The position numbers were made by a program, and so were the translations under genes. The notes below the pieces were generated by a model. That model was not told the origin of the DNA. It searched no databases and saw only the letters and a list, made by a program, of their open reading frames with translations. A DNA stretch of 64,000 nucleotides, taken from Batillaria attramentaria (Eukaryota; Mollusca; Gastropoda; Batillariidae). The DNA is taken from the NCBI GenBank assembly GCA_018292915.2, contig JACVVK020000171.1, positions 967,501 through 1,031,500 of the forward strand, written 5' to 3'. Positions 58,932 through 64,000 of this stretch are shown here, one piece after another (the first letter of the stretch is position 1; each line of letters starts with the position of its first letter).

Positions 58932-59778
58932 ATTCACACACAACAGGAGTTTCAAGTTTGTCCACGTCACAATCATCTTGTTCATCAACATGTTAATCTC
59001 CAATCGTGCAATGTGCAAAAGTTAAAACACTTGGTTTTGATTTTTGTTCTCAGTATCACAGAAACAACCTCAACTGACATCACAGTTTATGTACACAGAA
59101 AACCCCAAACAGAAATCACAGAGTAGTACAGACACAATCATAAAAGAAATCAGTCTGCGTGCAGATACAAACCAAAATGACACTGCACTTTACGCACACA
59201 CACAAAATCCCAGAGAGAAATCACAGTTTAGTACAGACATAACCATGTAAACAAAAATCAAAAACTGGTACAGACAAAACCAAAAAAAGTTTCCACGTAA
59301 ATATAAACCCAAGTGAAATCAGTTTTTCTGACAAAAGCAGCTGTGGAAAGGAATGTGGCAGTGCGAGTGCATATTATATGTGTTGCATACCCTAGTGTAA
59401 AACCAAGAATAAAGAGATCAAACGGCAACCAGACAGCTGTACACATGATAACAATTTGCTCATAACACAGAAGAGGGAGCGACACTATGGGTTTATATTC
59501 TGCGGCCTAAGGATAACACTACCAAGGCTGCCACACACACCGTTAGTACACACATATCATAGTGAAACTTGAAGATGCTGCACTGATCAACATGCGACGG
59601 CAACTGCATGCATTTCGTACTTGAAAGAGACTGCCCCCGCCACTCACACCCCACACCACACACCCCTTTCCTCTTGAAAACATCCTGACCCTAGCACACC
59701 ACACAACACCTCCCCACCAGAAAAGTGGATGCAGAGGAGTGCACACAGCCATAGCAGTAGGAACAATTTTAATTTGGG
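58932..59778. other. No gene seen
   Basis: Includes two imperfect copies of 'acacagaaaaccccaaacag', 'aaatcacag-gtagtacagac' (59092-59140 and 59197-59245). No domain-bearing frame. Confidence 0.45.
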
Positions 59779-60098
59779 TTTCACGATAACACCACCAAGA
59801 AGCGCTTTGTAGCTCGCTCCTTCAAGTGCTCTGCTCCTGCTCTGTGGAACGCTCTGCCACCTTCCCTGAAATCCAGCACCTCCACCGAATCCTTCAGGAG
59901 CCACCTGAAGACCTATCTCTTCTCAAAGTTCTGATGCGGACTCCACCCCCCCCCCCCACCCCCCTGCAGACTCCACCCCTTCTCCTTTTTTTATTTTATT
60001 TTTTTAAACTTATCCTCCCCCCCCCCCCCCCCCCCCACGAGCATGCTGGGCATGGAGTTTTTCAGCGCGTTACAAGACACCATCATCATCATCATCAA
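59779..60098 (+). mobile_element. 3' end of a CR1/L2-type LINE (coding part 59779-59934)
   Basis: The frame to the TGA at 59932 encodes RSFKCSAPALWNALPPSLKS and SFRSHLKTYLFSKF, the usual C-terminus of CR1/L2-like reverse transcriptases (A-P-LWN-LP, then F-LKT-LF). The 3' UTR has C runs, 'gcatggagtttttcagcgcg' and a CATCATC tail ending near 60098. It is 5' truncated, as expected of incomplete reverse transcription. Confidence 0.6.
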
Positions 60099-60541
60099 TA
60101 ATAAATCAGTGGCCTCCTGCGAAAGTGGTTTTTAGTTTGTAGGTGGTTTTGACGTGGTAAATACAACATACGTGTCCACACATACGTCAAGCTGGGGCAC
60201 TCAAGAAAATGGCACCAGCTGCAAACGTACACAGTTTTTTTTGGCTTATCTTTTGGTTTTTGGTGCAAGGGACACGTAGCAATACACCACATCCAAAACC
60301 CTGTTCACCTGCTGAGCAACTTCATTCAATCAAAGAACTGAAAAAGAAAGAAAGAAAATGAATGCAAAATAACCCAGCCTGACCAAAAAGCATCACACAT
60401 CTTTATCTTTCTGAGTTTTACTTGTACTTAATTATGCACAGGCAAGAATTTTCCTTCAAATGCGAAGGGCACTGAGTGCTTATTGAAAATACAACAAAAT
60501 AAAAAAAATTCCACAACAAACAGATTGAGAGAATGTATGTC
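60099..60541. other. No gene seen
   Basis: No supported frame or repeat. Confidence 0.4.
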
Positions 60542-61160
60542 TTAGGGCCGTTCTACACGTGGCAAGTTTGCAAGGCAAAAGCGGGTTTGCGGCCCCCGCA
60601 AGTCGACAGCAAATGTACAAGCAAGATGTACAGTCTTGCAGCCTACGGCTTGCCGCGGCAAGTTTCGGATAGAACGGCTTTCTATTTTCTCGGCTTGCGC
60701 CTCGCAAGTGCGCGCTAGGCACCCTGGGAGCCCCGCCAGGACGGCCAATTGCACGCCGTGTAGTGGTAGCGCGGCCAAAAATAAACAAAATGGCGTCAAA
60801 AGACCTCCGTATGCGCCAAGCGAATCTCGCTGCAAGATCCACTTTCTCGCCCAGATCCACTGTTTTTTCCTGTTCTGCAGCAAAATAACTGCAGCTGCTT
60901 CAAAAGTTAATTCCTCCTCCGAACTTTCATGCACATGTTCAGCTGAGTCTGACTCGGATTCACTCGCGACCATGGCCGGGCGAAATCGCGAGAGGCCCCT
61001 TCCAAATATGGGGTTGAAAGGGTCACACGAAAGGTCAATCAGCCGACTTGTGGTGCGGAGGTTTCCGCGTGTAGAAGCAGCGGCGTTGCGGCAGACAAAC
61101 TTGTGGGGGGAAAGTCGAAGGGTGGCAACTTGCCGCTTGTCACGTGTAGAACGGACTTTA
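60542..61160 (-). mobile_element. Short PIF/Harbinger-like element with TTA duplication
   Basis: The TIR 'ggccgttctacacgtggcaag' at 60545 is matched inversely by 'cttgtcacgtgtagaacgga' ending at 61157. TTA lies at both flanks (60542-60544, 61158-61160). Between them a minus-strand frame keeps a transposase start. At ~613 bp it is non-autonomous. Confidence 0.72.
60700..60973 (-). pseudogene. Harbinger-type transposase N-terminal remnant
   Basis: From ATG at 60973 the frame reads through an acidic Ser/Glu-rich leader into KKQWIWARKWILQRDSLGAY, the W-x-R-x-W/L-x-R-x-x-x-GAY signature near the N-terminus of many animal Harbinger transposases. It then loses recognisable sequence; the open frame continues into the TIR. 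The DDE domain is missing. The 180-codon frame on the other strand is its shadow. Confidence 0.5.
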
Positions 61161-61838
61161 ACTCACACAAAGCAATAAATGCAGGAGAGTTTATAGATTA
61201 CAAAGATCACAGTCTAAATTACTGTAAGCATGTACATACATGCAACACACGTATTTTGTGCATGCAATCTAAACATTTGAGTATTTTCCAGCAACAAATT
61301 AGAAACACGTGTTATTACATAATACATGTATAAACATAATACATGTATTACAGTAACCTCTGTCAACGTTGCAAAACCTTTTCTTGAAGTACAAAAAACG
61401 AATGATGTATCACACATCAGTTTTCATGAAGGTACATGTCAATGTTACTGTGGACTTTTGGCATACTGTAATTAGTTTTTCACAATGTCTAAGATTCCTG
61501 CTTCGTTCTGGAACCAACAAACACATGGCTGTGTTAACATCATCAGTAATGAATACCAAATATAACTATGCACTTTCTCTGTTTTGGAAGAACAGAGATC
61601 ATGCTTGCCCACAACAAGATGCAAAATTCCCAGAAAATGATGATTAAAAAAAACAAAAAAAAAACAAAACATGTATACATGCTGCATGATCTGCCAAAAT
61701 AGGTGTTGGCAGTCCTGATATGTTTGTCTGGAAACACAGTTTTGTTCCAACGACTCAAAAGCACAAGCTGAACCACATGTTCCACTAAGTCAAATTCAGT
61801 TTTGCGCTGTGACCACAAAAAGTCAGCAACACAGGGTT
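61161..61838. other. Probable 3' UTR of the unidentified minus-strand gene
   Basis: Directly downstream (minus strand) of the terminal exon at 61839-61958. No other coding signal was found. Confidence 0.4.
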
Positions 61839-63193
61839 TCAGAATGGATTGATCCTCATTCCTGACCCCAGCGGAGAGAAGGGATTCACTTTGGCCCACA
61901 TCAGAGCTTCGTTGATGGACACAGCTGACTTTCCATCCTCCAGGAATACAGCTAGCCCCTGATGACACAAAGCGGAATAAGCATGTAGCACCATCAATCC
62001 CCAGTGGGCAGGAGGTTGGTGGGATTTTTCCTTACCAAATTGATTCAAATTCACAAGCAGATTTGTTTTAGGTGTCTGTCTCACCTTCGTGTCCATACAT
62101 ACACACTGTATAAAGTGTGTATGTTAAGATCCCATTCCAAACAAGAGGGACTGCGGAATGGAAAATACACACTCACCAAGCAATTTCCCAGCAATGGGAT
62201 AAATAACCTAGCTAACCAACTAAATAAAATCATACCTCAGGGCATCAAGTCTTAGTATCTTGGGGAATTTCTCCTGTATTCTCAGGTTTTATTTTCTCAT
62301 GTCTTCTCAGGTTTTTTTGGCTTACAGGGTGGTTTACAGAGTAGTGGTTACCACTCCTACCACCAATCTGAGCTCTCAAGGGTTTGATTCCCGCTTTGGG
62401 GCATCAGATTTTTTTCCACCTCTTGTACGTGCCATCATTCACTGGGAAGGTCACTGAAGGTTCTCCTCAGATACTCCAGCTTTCTTCCCCACTACTTTCT
62501 AAGACTCTCCTGGTGGGCAGGAATATGGTTGGATTTTTCCATACTATATCAAGTTCATGTGCAGACACGTTTAGGGTGCCCGCCTCGCCTTCATGTACAC
62601 ACACACGCACAAATATCAAGTGTGCACGCTAAAAATCCCACGGTTCATCTTTCGAAGAAGAGTAGGCTGTGGCCGGTGGCATGGTAAAACACAAAGACTG
62701 TCGCACGCACCAGAGTGAATAGCAGGGTGGAGGTTTGCACATAAAGTAGCGCTTAGCGGAAGCAGACTTTCACTGCTAAGTCCTCCAGCCCTGTGGCACC
62801 ATGAGCATCTCAGTAGAGATGGATATGTGCGCCGAGGAGAAGTCTACCATACCATACCATAAATGAAATGAACTAATCACTGAAATTTAACAGAAGCCAA
62901 TATATTTTTTTTTGGACAATGCAATACAGCCTTAAACGTTCACATATGACATCTCCTGGAACATGCAATACTCACCTGCACTCTCTGGCCCGTCAACACG
63001 GACATGTGGACGTCAGAGTGGGAGGGGAGATGGGAACTGGCCACACAGTCTGGACCTGGTTCTACTGGCCACGATTCCTGACCCAGCTTTTGCATCAGCA
63101 GAGCCCACTGTGCGCTGCCTGGCTCTCCGGTTCCCCCATTCCCAACCCTATCAAAATAGGTGTGCAATGACCATAGAACTTTTTTTTTGAATG

Positions 63194-63238
<45 letters not shown>

Positions 63239-63632
63239 CACACACATGCACACACACATACGGAAGGTAACTGTTTCAACAATTAATGGACACTAGAGAA
63301 ACTTGGCACTGCTCACCACAATACTTAATCGAAAATTGAGGTACTTCTGTTCCCCCAACAGGTCACAGTTATGATCACAGTTCTCTGGTTATCACAGTTT
63401 TTTTACTGCTAAAATTTTGAAGTACACGATCCAGTTTCAACTATCAACGTGAACCTTGTTTAAGGGTTACGTTAATTCCCACCCCACCGCCCCCCAGCCA
63501 CACTGTCAGCAAAGAATAATACGAATAATAACAATCTATCAGACTTACTGGTGCTTTGTCCAGGCTTCAAAATCATGCTCCACGTCTCTCACACTCACTG
63601 GCAGATTGATCACCTCTTTCGTCATCATCTCC
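61839..63632 (-). CDS. Unidentified gene, last three coding exons (partial at 5' end)
   Basis: Exons 63632-63549, 63147-62976 and 61958-61839 have GT-AG borders and consistent phases (2, then 0). They end in TGA at 61841-61839. The encoded C-terminal ~125 residues include VINLPVSVRDVEHDFEAWT, QWALLMQKLGQESWPVEPG, SHSDVHMSVLTGQRVQ and FLEDGKSAVSINEALMWAKV, ending NPFSPLGSG-M-RINPF. The peptide looks globular and conserved, but I do not recognise the family. No signal peptide or membrane segment lies in this part. The rest of the gene must continue beyond 64000. A SINE-like element lies in the last intron. Confidence 0.7.
61990..62175 (+). mobile_element. SINE family 4 partial copy
   Basis: 'gggcaggaggttggtgggat', 'ttcacaagcagatttgtttt', 'gtgtctgtctcaccttcgtg' and 'agtgtgtatgttaagatccca' parallel 62510-62645. 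Confidence 0.6.
62325..62862 (+). mobile_element. tRNA-derived SINE family 4
   Basis: Head with A-box-like 'acagagtagtggttacca' and B-box 'gggtttgattccc', then a ~450-bp body ending in a CATAC run (62848-62862). 3' pieces also at 61990 and 50110. It lies in the intron before the terminal exon of the unidentified gene. Confidence 0.65.
63197..63260. repeat. (CA)n microsatellite
   Basis: CA run with a few ATG interruptions, intronic to the unidentified gene. Confidence 0.9.
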
Positions 63633-63819
63633 CTAAAACCACACACATAAAAAAAATCATGAACAAACAACAACAGTAACACCAAACGCCAGCTGTGAAA
63701 TGGCAAACTGTGAACCCTTCTGCTGAACTGATTATCTGGGGGGGGTGGGGGGGGTGTTGTTTGGAACTCAATTACATTTTCGCTTCATCACATTCTCTCT
63801 CTCTCTGTTTGGTTGTTTC

Positions 63820-63992
63820 AACCAAGTCAGCGAAGGAATGCTCTGTTCCAATTACCATTATCTAGAATGGACATTTTTAAAACGAGCCTCTCATTCTCAG
63901 GGTCATTTTCTTGGAACCAGCTGCCATCACATTTAAAATGTACCCCGAAGATTCATTCATTTAAAACTCAACTTCTCAGATACTTACGTCAG
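63820..63992 (+). mobile_element. LINE C-terminal fragment
   Basis: A plus-strand frame encodes SFSGSFSWNQLPSHLK and IHSFKTQLLRYLRQS, resembling the reverse-transcriptase C-terminus of CR1/L2-type LINEs (WN-LP, then F-K-L). Only this end is visible before the window stops. Confidence 0.45.
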
Positions 63993-64000
63993 TCATAGGT

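Noticed and set aside
60636..61178. 180-codon plus-strand frame
   Set aside because: Antisense to the Harbinger transposase remnant and running through both TIR regions; no domain.

Overview
This is a eukaryotic (metazoan) genomic window. Coding exons are short and sit between GT-AG introns, and most of the sequence is interspersed repeats: intact non-LTR retrotransposons, several tRNA-derived SINE families with target-site duplications (TSDs), MITEs, PIF/Harbinger remnants and many CA/GT/CT microsatellites. The repeats, for example monomers with a 'tgaccttgaccttgagtcaaggtca' core and microsatellite-flanked ends, suggest a lophotrochozoan, probably a gastropod or other mollusc. The taxon is an inference, not a database result.

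Layout. About 0.8-10.8 kb is one large inverted repeat. Its left arm is split by a full-length LINE (1911-5210, minus) and the right arm keeps the empty site. The interior holds tandem monomers of a microsatellite-flanked element. About 11-14.3 kb is a nest of MITEs: pogo-like, a telomere-like-repeat MITE, one with GGGCCCGTATG ends and one with Harbinger-type TTA duplications. A second full-length LINE lies at 15103-18395 (plus). Both LINEs encode an uninterrupted 1002-residue endonuclease/reverse transcriptase and have exact TSDs. About 18.4-36.6 kb is repeat-rich, with a decayed PIF/Harbinger element and a ~1.8 kb repeat in tandem at 32-36 kb and again at 56-57.8 kb.

Host genes. Two genes can be read completely from exon phase: a MITD1 orthologue (minus, six coding exons, 41151-44942, 248 aa) and a SPATA4 orthologue (plus, six coding exons, 46140-50716, 269 aa). 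They are head to head with about 1.2 kb between start codons. The last three coding exons of an unidentified gene lie on the minus strand at 61839-63632. A candidate secreted cystine-knot peptide is seen as a signal-peptide exon (22809-22887), an acidic propeptide-like exon (24031-24203) and an eight-cysteine exon (36679-36829). Its cysteine pattern is that of the arthropod agatoxin-like neuropeptide family. The join between the second and third pieces is not resolved.

The most rewarding items are the agatoxin-like peptide candidate, the paralogous empty site that dates the LINE insertion after the inverted duplication, the 37-bp duplication of a splice acceptor in SPATA4, and the tandem 1.8 kb elements joined at a palindrome.
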